Shown in pieces: positions 47,758-64,000 of a DNA stretch of 64,000 bases. A model generated the notes under the pieces. The model did no database searches. It saw nothing but the letters and a program-made list of their open reading frames with translations, and was not told where the DNA came from. The stretch comes from Lepidurus packardi (Eukaryota; Arthropoda; Branchiopoda; Notostraca; Triopsidae): NCBI GenBank assembly GCA_023053545.1, contig JAKZAN010000005.1:11098001-11162000 (forward strand), read 5' to 3'. Within the stretch, counting starts at the first letter, position 1; every line of letters begins with the position of its first letter. The position numbers were made by a program, and so were the translations under genes.

Positions 47758-48298
47758 TCTCCTACAACTATACCTAATATTACCTAAATAAACCAGAAAA
47801 AAAAAATCTTAAAAATTTACCCAAGGACTCCAGAAATATAAATGTGCATGTACATGCGTTTTTTTGTACCTTTTGTACCATAGCTATTTTTGAGAAAATT
47901 TGGGGCAATACAATGTCCCATAAAACCTTTGTTATATTTGTTTATTTTTGGCGAATTCCTTGTTTTTATTTCTTCCTGACGAAATTTCTGGGGTTAAGAA
48001 GCAGCAGGTACGTAGAAGAGAGTAAAGTACAAAAAGTTTGACCTTCTTATACTGTTCACAATTCCTCCCGGGAAATATGTGTTAAGTTCTGGTAATTTTT
48101 TTGAATTTACCTCGCAAAGTTCTATAAATGATAGAAATCTCAGAAAAGGTTAGAAAAATTCAATTCTAGGAAAGATCCTTCAAATTCTTGCAAATTCAGA
48201 AGACTAACTAGAATTTTTTTGAAAACTTAAGAAAATTTCTAAAGATCTTAAGAAAATAGAGACAATTACGAGGCCGTTTCAGAGGATTACCAAACAAT

Positions 48299-49049
48299 TT
48301 ATCTAAATTCGTAGATCTGAATGCTGTGCTGTGGCACGTGGGACAGATTCAAGGATTGATACCATTCTGAACTACGATGATAGTAATAACCTTCAATGGT
48401 AGCTGAGGATTTTTGAAAGCAAATGTAGTAAAACCCAGCGAATGAAGCACCATTAATATCTTTGATTGTGTGATCTGGAACGAGGAAATGTTCCTTCCAA
48501 CGCATAAAAACGAAGTCCGTGTCTTTAACCGAGTCGTAGTCAAAAGTATCCGAGTTAAAAATTTTGGCGTATTGATGGAAGGAAGCGAATTTGCTCTAGA
48601 AAACATACAAGAGAATAACTTAGGGAATATTCTATTGAAGGAAAATTTGGGATAAAGCACAAACCCAATGCTTTCGGTCAACATCTTCGTCAGCATCCCA
48701 CTTCCTGGTCAAGAAAGGATATCTTTTTGAGATAATTTCACCGTCAAAGAAGGTTGTTAATGTGGGGAATTCTTCCGTTAAACCTTTTATCTTCAGGTAT
48801 CCACAGAGGTAAGAGTTTTCTTCGTCAACATGCTAAAATTAAGCCAGGAAAACGCACAAAAAGGTGAAATTTTGAATATTTTGGGAATTTTTAGATTACT
48901 TGGAGTACTACTTCGACGTCGTATGAATTGCCTTTCGATTTCTGGTGACCCTGGAATCGAGAACCATTGTAGAGCAAAGAACTTGTCAAGCCAGGTTGTT
49001 GAGAGTTGGCTGGAAGGGGCACACTTAGTGATTCGGTTCGAACAGGCAT
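48299..49049 (-). CDS. Gid4: GID4, substrate receptor of the CTLH/GID ubiquitin ligase
   Basis: Exons 49049-48900, 48832-48665, 48595-48299 (TAA), all phase 0; 204 residues. The N-terminus reads [20 protein letters not shown], followed by [19 protein letters not shown]. The Vid24-type beta-barrel follows with [37 protein letters not shown] and [17 protein letters not shown]. It ends [17 protein letters not shown] then IYEFR, as in vertebrate GID4. GID4 binds N-terminal proline degrons and passes clients to the CTLH E3 complex. It is about 570 bases from Rab40, tail to tail. Near-identity to the family over its whole length makes the call safe. Confidence 0.97.
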
Positions 49050-52000
49050 TGTTTTTCGAGTTTTGTGTTTATGATGTGTGTGTAATAAAATAACTTATAA
49101 AGGCTTTAAACTTTTTAAGAAACGTAATAACAAAGTATTAAGAACAATCACCTACCCCCGGATTAAAACGTCTTAGAGGCAAAAAGAACAATTGCCTCAA
49201 AGAGTTATGGATTTGGCCACTAGATGGCGTATGAATGCAACTGCAAATAATTAAAGAAATTATCAGGAATGTTTGGCTACGATGCTTTTGGTAATGATAA
49301 GTATTACATGGAATTACGGGTTATTTCAACCGATTAAAAGGTTCACGCGCCAAAACTCTCATCCAATTTGTTTTTTACGTTCTCTCATTAGATGACGCTG
49401 GAAACCGTCAAGAGTACGTTTTACTATCGATATTTAGCTAGTCGATTGTAGTTACTATAAGTGCGCTTATTTTTCGCGAATTTGCGTTTCAAACTAGTTT
49501 GGCAATGGAGAAAGTAAACCGGGGTTTTCCGAAAATTCCAGTATTAAAATATATTCTTTAACAGCGGGTATTATGTGGGTTATGTGACATAGTAAATTTG
49601 TAACTCGACAGCAGAAGTAGTTTGTATCTATCTATAGCTGAACCGATATAAACCGCGTTAATTTGGGATTTAATTAATCTTCGAAGAATGCGTTTTTGAG
49701 TGAATCGTGAACACAGAAAAATTACTAATTAAATTACCCAACACAGAATATTAGTAGAGTAAATCTCTCTCGTAAAGGTTGTTTAAGCATAAAAAGCATG
49801 GGAATTGGATTATAACTTCCCATTAAGCCTCTTAAGGGGGTTTTACCATAAAAAATCTTCTTGGAGATTATAAGAAACCTTTGAATGGTAAATAAAAGTT
49901 TCTAGATAGAATAACAAAAAAACAATCTAATAATAGCGTAATAACTAAAATATTAAATAAATAGATCATTTAAACTATTCACCGTTTAGTTATTAACAAA
50001 TATAAATTCGTGTAACTATAAATAGGAATGCATAGCTAAATTACTAAAAAAAAAAAATTACTTATGGATTTTTCAGAGAGAAAGCACCAAAAATCTGTGT
50101 TCGCTCGTGAGAAAAAATTCCAACAATTTTACAGTCCAAGATCCGACACACTTAAGCCAAGAAGAAACGTGATATATCAACTGTGAAAATTTCGAGGTCC
50201 ATTTCCTTCCTGAGTCGCATAATCTCTCTCTCTCTCTCTCCAGCGTGGTCCGAAAGCCATAAAAAGTAACGCATGAGTAAAAGTTTCGGCAGCGCATTTT
50301 CCCCTCTACAAAACAGTCGTGCAACGCTCTTATCCTTTTTTACTATCAACATAACAACTGGTCATGCCCGATCGCTTTTGAACAAGAAAACACAACGCAA
50401 ACATCCTTCTCTAAAAACACCTGTTCCGACCCTCGTTTTTTGGAAAAAATAAGGGAATCGAAAACCCTTAAACATAGTAAAACCCATTTACCTTTAGGAG
50501 AAAAGAGCTGATTTTCAAACTCTCTCAAGCAGATAAAACTATTTACGGAAATTTGTACTAAAACCTTTAAAACCACCTGAACCCCCCTCAAGGGTAATCA
50601 AAGGCTTTTGTATTTTTCTATACCAACGCGCATGGGTTTTGCGCATGAAACGACTAGGCAGGTTTACATTATACGTACGTACTCAATTTGCCTTAAATCT
50701 TTCCTTAGAATTACAATTAAAGTTAAGGGTAGGATAACTTCAAAATTCTAAAATTTTATTTTTCGCGAAAGTGAAAATTGAAAGTGCTTTTTTCACATGA
50801 GCGAAAGCAATTTTTTGTAAATAAGACTCTCACGCCATCTGTATTGATATTGCCTACATTAAAGGAATTTAAGGCCTGTCAAGAATTTTTTTTTAAATTT
50901 CAAGTACTTTAGGAGTGCTTCTACGTTTCCCTACTATCATGGTCTAGGAACCCAAGCCTTCCTGAGCCTACCTGAGCCTACTATCACCATGATCTCTGCT
51001 TTCCTTTCAAAAAAACTAAGAAAACATCAGAGAATTCAAAAATCCAATTCGAAAATTGAAAGACATCGATTCCTAGACAACAAAAATTATATAAAAAAAA
51101 TCAAAATAAAGCAAGTGAATGAATTGGCTTCAATTAAACCTTGGAATTATCTTATCTGAATTAGATAGCGATACACAAACTTATTTTTTTTTTAAAGTAG
51201 GGTGAACAGAAAGTCGATTCTTCTGTTCTGAATACTGTCTAAAGGTTTAAGCTGGCTGCCCTGGAGCTTCTTAATCTTTGGCTGGAGAAGGGGACTAAAA
51301 ATTAGAGGACAACATTCACTCTTGGTTTAGTTGACCGGGAGCCAAGCACATTGGCAGTCTTAATAAAATCCCCCCCCCCCCCCTCTATTACCTGGTTTCG
51401 TTTCGTTGTTTTGTCCTAGCATTTGAAAATCTTGTTGTTTTGTTGTTCGTAGGTTTGAACGAAACTAGGAATCACAAGTGGCTCGCGTGTTCAGATTCCT
51501 AACGCGAAATTAACGCTCAAGGTGATTCTGGAGAAAGTTGGGAAAAGGAAACGTGGAGAAAAGTACGAGTGAAATTCCCTCCTAATGAGCATTCGCTAAC
51601 TAGAAAAGAACTAGCCAAAAAGAACCACATGCGATTCAAAAATCTGCCAAAAAATAAACTGAAATAAAAAGGAAAAGGAAATTGGAGAACGGAAAAGCCA
51701 TAAGTGTCAGGAACCCGTTACGAGTATGGCGTTGCGTTAGAACCTTTATGGAAGAAAACACTGGAGTATACAATAGTCTCGGAGGCAAATCGTGACGCGT
51801 TGTAAAGACGGAAGAAAATGTTCAAAAATCAAAGAGAAAAAAGAGGCAAAAAGAACGCTTAAGGAGGTTAAAGGTTGATGCTATGACTTTCTTGATCTAA
51901 GAGAACTTTCGGTGTGCTTTCAGTCTCCCTTTCCTGTTCCCATCAGCTCAATTCATACCCATACCGCCATGGAGTGTCTGCTTTGATGGTCGCAACTCGA

Positions 52001-52097
52001 TCTGCTAACGAAACGTTTGGAGCTTCTTCAATTCCATTAGTGCCAAAGAACTCATTGTTTGTATACAATTTTTGATACCAGAAGGGTTTTTTGGAAG
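49050..52097. other. 3-kb intergenic stretch
   Basis: No gene recognised. Contains a CT microsatellite (50224-50240), a 15-base C run (about 51370-51384), and a duplicated CCTGAGCCTA near 50971. The first part should hold the Gid4 promoter and the last part the first promoter of the CDR2-like gene. Confidence 0.5.
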
Positions 52098-55000
52098 ATG
52101 AATAGTGCCAAGTTCGAAGAGTTGGAAGATGAGTGGCTTAACCTGCAACAATACGCAGATCAATGGAACAGTACTGGTAGGTTGGAAACATTGAAATTAT
52201 CATAATTATTAGAACTATCATAACTATTGAACTTCGTAAGTATTGAACTAGTAGCCATTATTGAAGTTATCAATTTTTATCACAACTATTGCAAGTTTAT
52301 CATATATTGTATATTATATGTTATTTTATATATTGTATATTATTGAAGTTTATCACAACTATTGCAACTATCATAGTTATTATAACAATCCTAAGTAATT
52401 CGTAGGAATTTACAATGTTGAGGTTTGGGAAATTGGACTATGATTTTGAACTTAAAATTAGAAGCTGAAAGTAACTTCCAAGTTCTAGTGTTGGGAAGGA
52501 ATCTTATTACTGAACATTTTTCAGTTGTTGGAATGTTACATTAGGAACATCAATGATCAAGATCATTTGCACTTTCTCTCAAAATCGGTTTATACAATTC
52601 AATGAAGTTATGTTGTACACAAAACCTGTTTGTGACGGAAGAATTCGGTTTCGCTATTTTTGAAATAAACTTGTTTTTCAAACACGTTTCCAAGTTTCGC
52701 GAAATTCTCGTTTTGACTTTTGTTTTTCTGGATTCGGAAGAAGGTAAGGTCACTCTAATGCACTCGATTTCATTCCAACCAAATTTGGGAAAATTCTTAA
52801 GTTTCAGAAACAATTTTCAAAATTCAATGTTGGTTCAATTCAAAATGAAAAACGCAATATAAAGGTTCACACTGTGAACCTGTATACTGTGATGTAAAGT
52901 TTGTGACTATGCAAGCCCAATTACCTTCTTTGCTTTTCACAAGAATTCGAATTCTCGTAATTACCAAATCTCTTATTTTTCTGGAACTTTGGTAGGGTTC
53001 CAAAGGTTCAAAGAGTTTTAAAGATTCAAACAAACTAAATCTTGTCCTTCCCGCGCATAGCTTCAAGGCCTTTGCGTCTTAGAACAAATTCGGCAGAAAA
53101 TTTATGTTTTCTGAAATTTCCTTTTGACGTTTAGGGAACTTAACTAACTTTGTATGAATAAGTGTGACCAGAAGCGGTTCCGGGAAAAATAACCAAAAAG
53201 TCTATTCAAGTGTCATTCTAAAGTTCACGGTTAAGCTTAGAATAATAAGGTTGGGAGGAAAACCAAAAAAGAATTATAAAGAAAAGAAATAGAAAAATAT
53301 ATAAGGAAGCAGAATGTAGGGTTTCAGTCCCCAAGGCCGCAAGCTTTTGTAGGCCCCTACGGGTTTTGGTCAAAAACCCCCCACTGATACAAACGAAAGA
53401 ATGTTACAACTTGTGGAAACCTCATTTTGATTACCTTGGAGGCGTCCTCGACGTCGTCGTAGAGGGACGCATGGGTGGTGATGTCCGCCAGTCCTTTGCT
53501 TGTCCTTCACGCATAACCTGAAGAAGATCCCACTCACGAAACGTGGAACACTGCGTTCATACTTCCAAAGTGCTTGTGGCTTAAATATATTTCCTTAAAA
53601 TTGTTCTGGAAAGATTCAATTTAGTTTCCATATACTTCAATATCCGTTTCAAGTCATCAAAACATGGCTAGTAATGCTAATAATACTAATCCAAGTGCGA
53701 GTAAAGGGAATGTAAGTGATTCGGGGCAGAATTCCATGGAATATTGGGATTACAGTGTGGAATTGGAATGCTTGATGCGAGAACCATACGGTATATCTTC
53801 AAAAATAGTCTTACAGTTCGTATTTGTCAGTTAAGAGTGAACTGCGAATGAAGTAGTTAGAACAAATAGTGGTTCCAAACTTCCAAATCATCAACATTAG
53901 AAGTCCATAAAGTCAAAAACTTCAATTCAAGCATTAAGCTTTTCACCTTTAGTCCTAAAGCCTCGCCATGTAACGTTAGACCTTCAAAATGAGCTCTCAA
54001 ACTACGCTTTCGTAACTTTAAACCTTCGCTTAGGTCCAAAAATGCCAATCCTGATGTTGAAACTTGAGCTCCAAGCTTTCAATCTTCAACATTAATAACC
54101 TTCCATTTAGCTTTAATATTGGAGTCCTAGGCTGTTAACTTAGTTGAACATTGATTTCACTATATTATGAACCTTCATGTTAGTGAATTCACTGTTTGGA
54201 CTTTGGTTTTAGCATTGAAACTGCAAGCAAAGCTTCTAAACTTTTAAAAAATGTTTTCAGTATTTTCATAATGTTTAAAGCAGGAAAGAATGTTTTAAGC
54301 TTCATTCAAGAGAACCTAGCTTGAACTTGACATGAATTTAAACTCTTACAAATTGTCACTAAAGCTTTCCGGTTAAACTAGAACAGATTGAAATCATTCC
54401 AGACAATCTAGGTTGTCTGAAAGTTTCCCCGAATATCAGAAAGTTAATTAGACTCCGTTTAGCTTTAAGACGATAACTGTAATGTTGTAGATCAAGATTT
54501 GGTTAAAATAAGACATACTATCTTCCCAATTCATGTACTTCACAGACCTACAATTAGCTGCCGAACTGGGCAAAACGTTACTAGAGCGCAACCGCGATTT
54601 GGAAACCACCGTTCATCAACAGCAACACAACCTGCAAGATCAATCGCAGGAAATCGAGGTAAGAATCTCTCACAGCCCATTTCCGCACTTTGTACACTAA
54701 CTTAATTTTTTAGAAAAATAAATCTTGTCGTCTAAAAACTCGGTTGAACGCTGAAACTATTATAGGTTTACGCTTGGTTTGGGTTTGCGTGGCCCACCAT
54801 AAAAGAGAAAGAGAAGGAACATAATATCCCCTTAGATAAGCATCAATCCCCATATCCGCTACCAATTTAGCTTCGTTGTTCCACGTTTTTGTTCGACAAT
54901 TACGAGCCATTGTCTTGGTTTACGCTCAAACTCACTTTACGCCGTAAATGACGTCACGCACTGGCTGTCTTATAGGTCAGTCGTGTGTTACGACGTTAAT

Positions 55001-58000
55001 TTCCGCAAAAATGAGAAGCTTCCCAAAAGCTTTGAAAAACCGCCCAAGGTTGCTTAAACTATAAAATTCCATTAGGGGAACACTTTGGGAAAAATAAGGC
55101 CGACGTAACGGAACTTGAGTGTATTATTTTTCCCATCAATTATATGTGCAGGAATGGGGGAATTCTTTTGTAGCTTTGGCCACGAACCAAACCGGAAGGG
55201 AAGTATCAAACATAGTGTAAAAACTGCGTTGTTATGACTGTTTAGAAAAAATAGTCTGCGCACTTTTCTCATCATTATCACCACTTGCCCTAAATCATTT
55301 TTCTGAGTTCTCAGCACACAACCACACTTGGTTTGCTTCTTTTGGTTTCATTTTGAATTTTAGCTCAGTTCAAGATAGAATCAACATAGCATATAATATT
55401 ATATAGTTGTAATTCTGAACATAAGCACTGGAATCAGTGTTCCAGTGCTTGCAGTTAGCGAGAAACTACCACTTGTCGCTACTAAGCGTTAGGGTGCGAC
55501 GTCATCACGCGATAGAGGCATCTTTGAAATTCGTTCAAAAATCAAATTGATATTTCAAGCGAAGCTTAGTATAACCAGATTGAAGGTATATAGATTTTTT
55601 ATTAAGTGTCGAAAAATGTTTGTGTTGAAGTGAAAATTCGAAGAATTAAGCCATGTAGAATATTTTGTGTCAAAATGGTTTAGCCATCACGAGATAGGGG
55701 CATATTTGAAATTCGCCCAAAAATTAAATTTACGTTTCAAGCGAAATTCATTACAGCCAAATTACAGCTATATAGATGCTTCGTGAGTTGTTGAAGAAGT
55801 TTTTCGGTGAAATACAAATTCGAAGAATTAAGCCATGTGGAATATTTTGTGTCAAAATGGTTTAGCCATCACGAGATAGAGGCATCTTTGAAATTCGTCC
55901 GAAAATCAAATTTACGTTTCAAGCGAAATTCATTACAGCCAAATTAAAGCTATATACATGCTTCATGATTTGTTGAAGAATTTTTGCGGCGAAATAAAAA
56001 GTCGAAGAATTAAGCCATGTAGAATATTTTGGGTGGAAATGGTTTAGCCATCACGAGATAGAGGCATCTTTGAAATTCGCCCAAAAATCAAATTTACGTT
56101 TCAAGCGAAATTAAGGACAGCCACATTAAGGTTATATACATGCTTCATGAGTTGTTGAAAAATTTTTGCGGTGAAATACAAATTCGAAGAATTAAGCCGT
56201 GTAGAATATTTTGTGTCAAAATGGTTTAGCCATCACGAGATAGAGGCATCTTTGAAATTCGTCCAAAAATCAAATTTACGTTTCAAGCGATATTCATTAC
56301 AGCCAAATTAAAGCTATATAGATGCTTCATGAGTTGTTGAAAAAGTTTTGCGGTGAAATAAAAAGTCGAAGAATTAAGCCATGTAGAAGATTTTGGGTCG
56401 AAACGGGCGGTAATGAACGGTTATTTGGTTGAAGGATTTGGGGGAAGAGCCAACTTCACAGTGCAGAACGGTGCTAGATATTCACAAGTTATGGTAGTAG
56501 CCAAGGTGTAAATGTCTTCGTTCTCTGTCAGTGGCAAACGATTTGGATCTTTTCTTCCGTTGTGTAAACTCACTTTGTGTAATTTTAGAGCAATTTGGCC
56601 TGGAACTATGACTTTTTTGTGGTCGTTAATTGACTTATATTTATGATCTTTCCATTTTTGGTTTTGTAGTACTTGGGTAAGCAGAATGCAGCACTGAGGC
56701 AGTGCAGCGAATCCAGGTTACGTTTGTGCGAGCAGCTGGAAGCCAATGTAGCGGATTTGGAACGGCAATTACAAAAACAAAGTACCGACTGGCAGCACGA
56801 CAAACGGCGACTCAAAACGTAACAAATTTTTAATCCATAGTTTCAGTTTATTGCAACGCAATCCCAGGCATTGGTGTGATTCGCGTTTCGCTGTGGGTTT
56901 TGGGTTCAAAGTGGGTTCAAATGAACCTTTTTAATAACGTTTTCGACCAGTTAAACGGAGTAACTATATCAGCTCTAAATGTTAATTGAAATTATTTCCT
57001 CAATTTAGACTGTTAAAGTGTTTAAACGCTCATATAATTTTAGTAGATAGCTGCAGTGTCTTCCTTTGGGGTTCAAAAAGCTTTTAACTACGCCTCTGAA
57101 CCGCAGGAATGCGTCAACAATGAATTGTTGACGTAACAATGACGTAACCATTGTTAAACAATGAATGATCCTCACTTGGTAGTTAAATATGGTCAGGGTG
57201 CCTAAAATGAATGTCCTTCAGCTTCCAAGGTCATCTAGGAGTTAAAAATTTTTTTTTTTAAATGCTCTTGAACCCTCTGAAGACTTTAGCCTAACCTTAG
57301 GGGTTGTGAGTTCAACATCCTTTAAGAAAGTATCTTGAACGAAGCATGGCAGGAGATATTGTGTTTGAAATGGCAGGAGGCAAAACATGTCCGATTTCTT
57401 AAAATTAGAATTACGGATTGAAACAATGTTGTACTTTGAAGGTTATTGTCTACGGTGGACAGTTTGGAGCAAAAGTGCGAAGATCTGCAAAAATGCGTTG
57501 AGCAGCAACGGGCGCCAAACATTGAAAAAGAGTCTTATTATATTGGTCATGCCATGTCAAGCCACAATCAGTGGCTCAAACTGTGCCAAGACCGCAAATT
57601 ACAACGCCGCCATTCCTCCACGGCCGTTTTGGGATTCTGCAGCGATGAAGAAAAAGCAGCAGAAGACATCCAGTTGCTTCACGAGCAATTCCAAGACCTC
57701 CGCAACCAATTAAAACTGCACGAAACCTTACGTCTCCAAGAACAACGACACCAAGAAGTCTTAGAACACGAGTTAGCTGCTCTAAAACAAGTATAAACTC
57801 CCTTTTCTCCTTCCTTTCCTCTATTTGAGTTAAACAAACCGAAAAAGTGCCAAAGTTTCAATATTCATACCATTCTTAGGATTGAGGTTGACGACGTCAA
57901 TACGATTTCATCATATCCAAAATGATTTCCTATGATTTCACCATATCCAAAAGAAAGCTTATTTTCTGCTCTTTAAACATGCTTAAGAACTTTGATCTGT

Positions 58001-59243
58001 AAAATGAAAACTGGGGAAGTTATAGCCCTCCAAAAGTTGTCCCCTGGTCTTCAACGGAGACTTCAACGCGGCGTAAGAACTGTGCCCAGACTAAAGTCCC
58101 AGAAATTTCTTAGAATAATTGAACTAAAGCCAAACTGAAGGCAAAAGATTGCTGTTAATTAAAAACTACGTAAACCCAACCAACATGTACTAATGGCTTA
58201 CATTGTAATTTTCCCGACCTGCAAAAGGAAAACGCAGCCTTGACGGCCACACTTTATGCTCTACGTTCTGGAATTCAACGCGTGAACAGTTTAGAACAGG
58301 AACTCGCTTCTCTAGAGTTCCCGCACAAGTAAGGGGCCAACAACAAACAAAACAAAGTTTCCAAAAATACTATTCGTAATCCACCTTGACACTAATGGCA
58401 ACCCAATTTTGAACCCACAGGCATCGCAGCCCTTCGCCAATACTGTCCCACGAGTTGGATCGCGAATTGAAAAGTCTGGAAATAGCAAGCCAGCAACCTG
58501 TGAATGAAACTTTCCCTTGGTCTTGTTCTAAAAACGAAGAATTGTTCTTAGCCTTGGATTCCCAGCGTTTACAATTACAGGATCGCTACGACGAATTGGC
58601 CTTGCAGAAAACGAGCCCTGGTCCTACGACTCCGGATCCTTGGTCCAAAACCAGTCCTCCTACACCCAAACTCTTGTCTTTGAACGAAGAACTCAAATTC
58701 TCGTCCATAATCACCGAGAAAGGACCGGAAATGTCCCTAACGAGCTGCGATGTCACGGATGCCATCAACTTGATTGGTTCAGCGCCCTTAATCACCTCGG
58801 CGGACCAACTTGAGCACCAATTAGCCCCGGAGGAATCTTGGAGTTTGGATCTAATGAGTCTCAATCATTCGTTTTTGATCATGGAAGATTCCGGCCCCAC
58901 TTCGCTTTTGTTCCTAGAGAAACCTGCACCCTGGCATAACCTGAACCACCATGAAGGGAAAGTAGAGCACAATTGTGCTGACTCCTTATCGGTAACGAGT
59001 TCTAAAGACCAACAGGAGCTCAAGTTGAAAAATCTCGATGATGATGAAGAAGAAACTTCGTCTTCATCCTCGTCGGGTTTTGCCGAAGAATCGCGTTCTC
59101 ATCAAAGCACTCAAACCGAGACCAATGCTGCTTTGACTGCTCATAAAAGCGTCTTGCAATCGAACCAGTTTCATTCACCAAGTTTTACCCACTGCCGAGA
59201 CCTTTTCGATCAACTCTATACGATTTTACGCTCCAATTTATAA
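52098..59243 (+). CDS. cen: CDR2 / centrocortin coiled-coil protein
   Basis: Exons 52098-52176 (first exon a) or 53664-53790 (first exon b), then 54546-54658, 56670-56818, 57442-57790, 58228-58328, 58421-59243 (TAA). Phases agree. Exon 2 encodes DLQLAAELGKTLLERNRDLE, the diagnostic N-terminal block of CDR2/CDR2L and Drosophila centrocortin. Long coiled coils follow (LRLCEQLEANVADLERQLQK; later LLHEQFQDLRNQLKLHETLR). The last exon encodes 274 residues, Ser-rich with acidic EEETSSSSSSG. Centrocortin acts at centrosomes with Centrosomin; CDR2 is a cytoplasmic paraneoplastic antigen. With first exon a the protein is about 536 residues. AATAAA at 59370-59375. Confidence 0.85.
53664..53790 (+). CDS. 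cen: alternative first coding exon of the CDR2-like gene
   Basis: Starts MASNANNTNPSASKG and ends ...MREPY plus one base before GTATAT. It ends in the same phase as first exon a, so each can join exon 2 to give (T or Y)DLQLAAEL. Different N-termini and probably different promoters are inferred. Confidence 0.65.
55497..56404. repeat. 182-bp tandem array in the CDR2-like gene intron
   Basis: Five copies with a constant 182-base step (CATCACG at 55503, 55685, 55867, 56049, 56231). Shared words are TTTAGCCATCACGAGATAG, AAATTTACGTTTCAAGCG and GAAGAATTAAGCC(A/G)TGTAGAA. No length change between copies except the diverged first. Lies in the 2-kb intron between 54658 and 56670. Confidence 0.92.
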
Positions 59244-59369
59244 TTTCGGACAGGAGAAAAGCCTTAAAACAAATACTCGCTTGGAGGTTTCAATGCAATT
59301 TGGCTACCTGGAGTGCTCGGTGATCTTTCACAGAGCATTCCATACAATTTTTTCGGTCAAAGACGTAAA

Positions 59370-59375
59370 AATAAA
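59370..59375 (+). terminator. polyadenylation signal of the CDR2-like gene
   Basis: AATAAA 127 bases after the stop codon. Confidence 0.55.
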
Positions 59376-62727
<3,352 letters not shown>

Positions 62728-62916
62728 AAACAGTGATAACTGTGACCAAAGGACAAACTGACGAAAAAAATCACAAGTTTGAGCAGTTACGACCCTTGTT
62801 GTGCTTTTCTGTAGTCTAAACGTCTAAAAAACGGAAGACGAGAAAGGGGATGAATGTTTTTAGCTAGTCTGTGTTAACCTGGGCATCGTCGCTTTTAGTA
62901 CATATTAATTTGCATA

Positions 62917-64000
62917 CTAAATTCTTCTGATTTTTTTGTGGGGAGGCTGAAACGAAGATGAGTGTGTGCGAATATCTAGGAATCCAATTTTCATTTCAAC
63001 ATCTGGAGCCAAATCGAGGTCAAATCTTAGCAATAACGGGTTTCTATCATCACAGAGAGGTAAATCCACCCCAAAACCTTTAAGCAACCAATCTGGTGCA
63101 TCTAAGGAAGGTAAATCGTCCACAATTTTCTTCAATATTGTCAAATCGTCTTCAGGTTTCATTAAAATTCTCTCAGAATTTTCCCTAAAAGGTCAAATCA
63201 AAAAGAAAGCATACATTTTTATTGTAAAAACTTAATTCCTAAGTAATTTAGAGTATTTTTCTCACCTCATGCCTAAAAATAATCCGAAATTCGTAGAAAC
63301 TTCAGCCTGGAATGCAATTACAACCCAAATTTGAACTATTGGGTCCGATTCAGCAACTCTTGTTATAAAAGGGAGTTCAACTGACACCAAACTGCAATAA
63401 ACAACAAATTCAAACGTTAAAAAGACGGCAAAAAGCTAAATAATTATAATAATAAATTATGTCAACTAATAACTAAGGTTAAAGTATTGAAATATCAGAT
63501 GATTACGGTATTAAAATATTAGATTATCGAACCGTTTAGTAACAAACGGATATACAGTTTTATTTTACGGAATACGATGATCTCCAGGAGTTTTCTTGAC
63601 ACTTAGGCATCCTCCTCCACTAATCCCCACTAAATTGTCGAAATTAAGATCCGAAGACGTTATATAACTGGGCTGGAGGTTTTGTTTTGTCAAATTATAC
63701 CACGGTAAGGGACTGTTAACCTAAAGAAAAATCCCCGCAAAAAAATAAAGTTGATTAGTTAAGAAAACTGAAATCAAAGCGATCAAATGTTGTTTACTTT
63801 GCCGTTTTCAAAGAACTGAGAACCGAAACCTTGACAAAAGTAAGTCCTCAAAGGTAGTTTAGTTGTACTATGGAGGTACAGATAAGGTTTAAGAAGGCGC
63901 CAATATTGCAGTTCGTTTGCCAAAAAGTTTTCCGTTCCCAAAGTTTCATAAGTCCATCCAGGGGCAAAAATGGCCACCGAAAGATCCTTTTTTCTTACCA
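62917..64000 (-). CDS. ENGASE: cytosolic endo-beta-N-acetylglucosaminidase (ENGASE), 3' part
   Basis: GH85 enzyme that cuts the chitobiose core of free N-glycans in the cytosol. Exons in the window: beyond 64000 to 63798, 63720-63569, 63391-63266, 63184-62917 (TAG); phases agree. Landmarks are VAIFAPGWTYETLGTENF, FCQGFGSQFFENGK, then PWYNLTKQNLQPSY and DNLVGISGGGCL. The catalytic GH85 core lies upstream, outside the window. The protein ends soon after the C-terminal domain with a basic HKKIRRI. It converges on Pcyt2 with only 189 bases between stop codons. Confidence 0.88.

Noticed and set aside
54710-55317. Minus-strand frames in the CDR2-like intron
   Set aside because: No recognisable domain or splice pattern.

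Overview
The window reads as the nuclear genome of an arthropod, probably a crustacean or another pancrustacean. Genes are split by GT-AG introns, tRNAs carry internal A and B boxes and one has an intron, AATAAA signals follow several genes, interstitial TTAGG telomere-type repeats occur, and the mobile elements (Merlin, hAT, BEL/Pao, Ty3/Gypsy) are typical of arthropods. Species-level placement is not possible from the sequence alone.

Layout. 0-7.8 kb: 3' part of an RGS12/14-type gene (loco) on + with RGS, two Ras-binding and one GoLoco module; its introns carry several tandem repeats. 8.1-9.8 kb: decayed Merlin DNA transposon and a foldback element. 10.4-12.3 kb: a two-exon AT-hook-like gene (-), tRNA-Ser(AGA), a hAT end, and a small secreted PAN/apple-like gene. 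12.7-15.2 kb: mitochondrial PPR protein PTCD1 (11 exons). 15.4-23.2 kb: repeat-rich accessory tract with minisatellites (22 bp; 80 bp with a 160-bp higher-order period), a tRNA-like fossil and several weak minus-strand exon chains that may be a fast-evolving gene family. 23.3-27.5 kb: broken BEL/Pao retrotransposon. 27.5-28.3 kb: 12-bp minisatellite abutting a Myb/SANT-like gene (-). 29.7-35.2 kb: very young Ty3/Gypsy element with two identical 300-bp LTRs and a 4-bp target duplication. 35.2-40.2 kb: zinc-finger exon, then a tandem duplication carrying two paralogous secreted Cys-rich genes. 40.4-43.1 kb: trehalase (-) with tRNA-Tyr in its first intron.

43.9-64 kb is a gene-dense, conserved block: Lst8 (+), Rab40 (+), Gid4 (-), a CDR2/centrocortin coiled-coil gene (+) with two alternative first exons, ethanolamine-phosphate cytidylyltransferase Pcyt2 (+) and, tail-to-tail with it, the 3' part of cytosolic endo-beta-N-acetylglucosaminidase ENGASE (-).

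Exon borders given here were read by eye from GT-AG sites and phase continuity; for the named genes every junction keeps the frame. The genes do not form one pathway. They are independent housekeeping or signalling loci (TOR, ubiquitin ligation, phospholipid synthesis, trehalose use, G-protein signalling) separated by accessory DNA.
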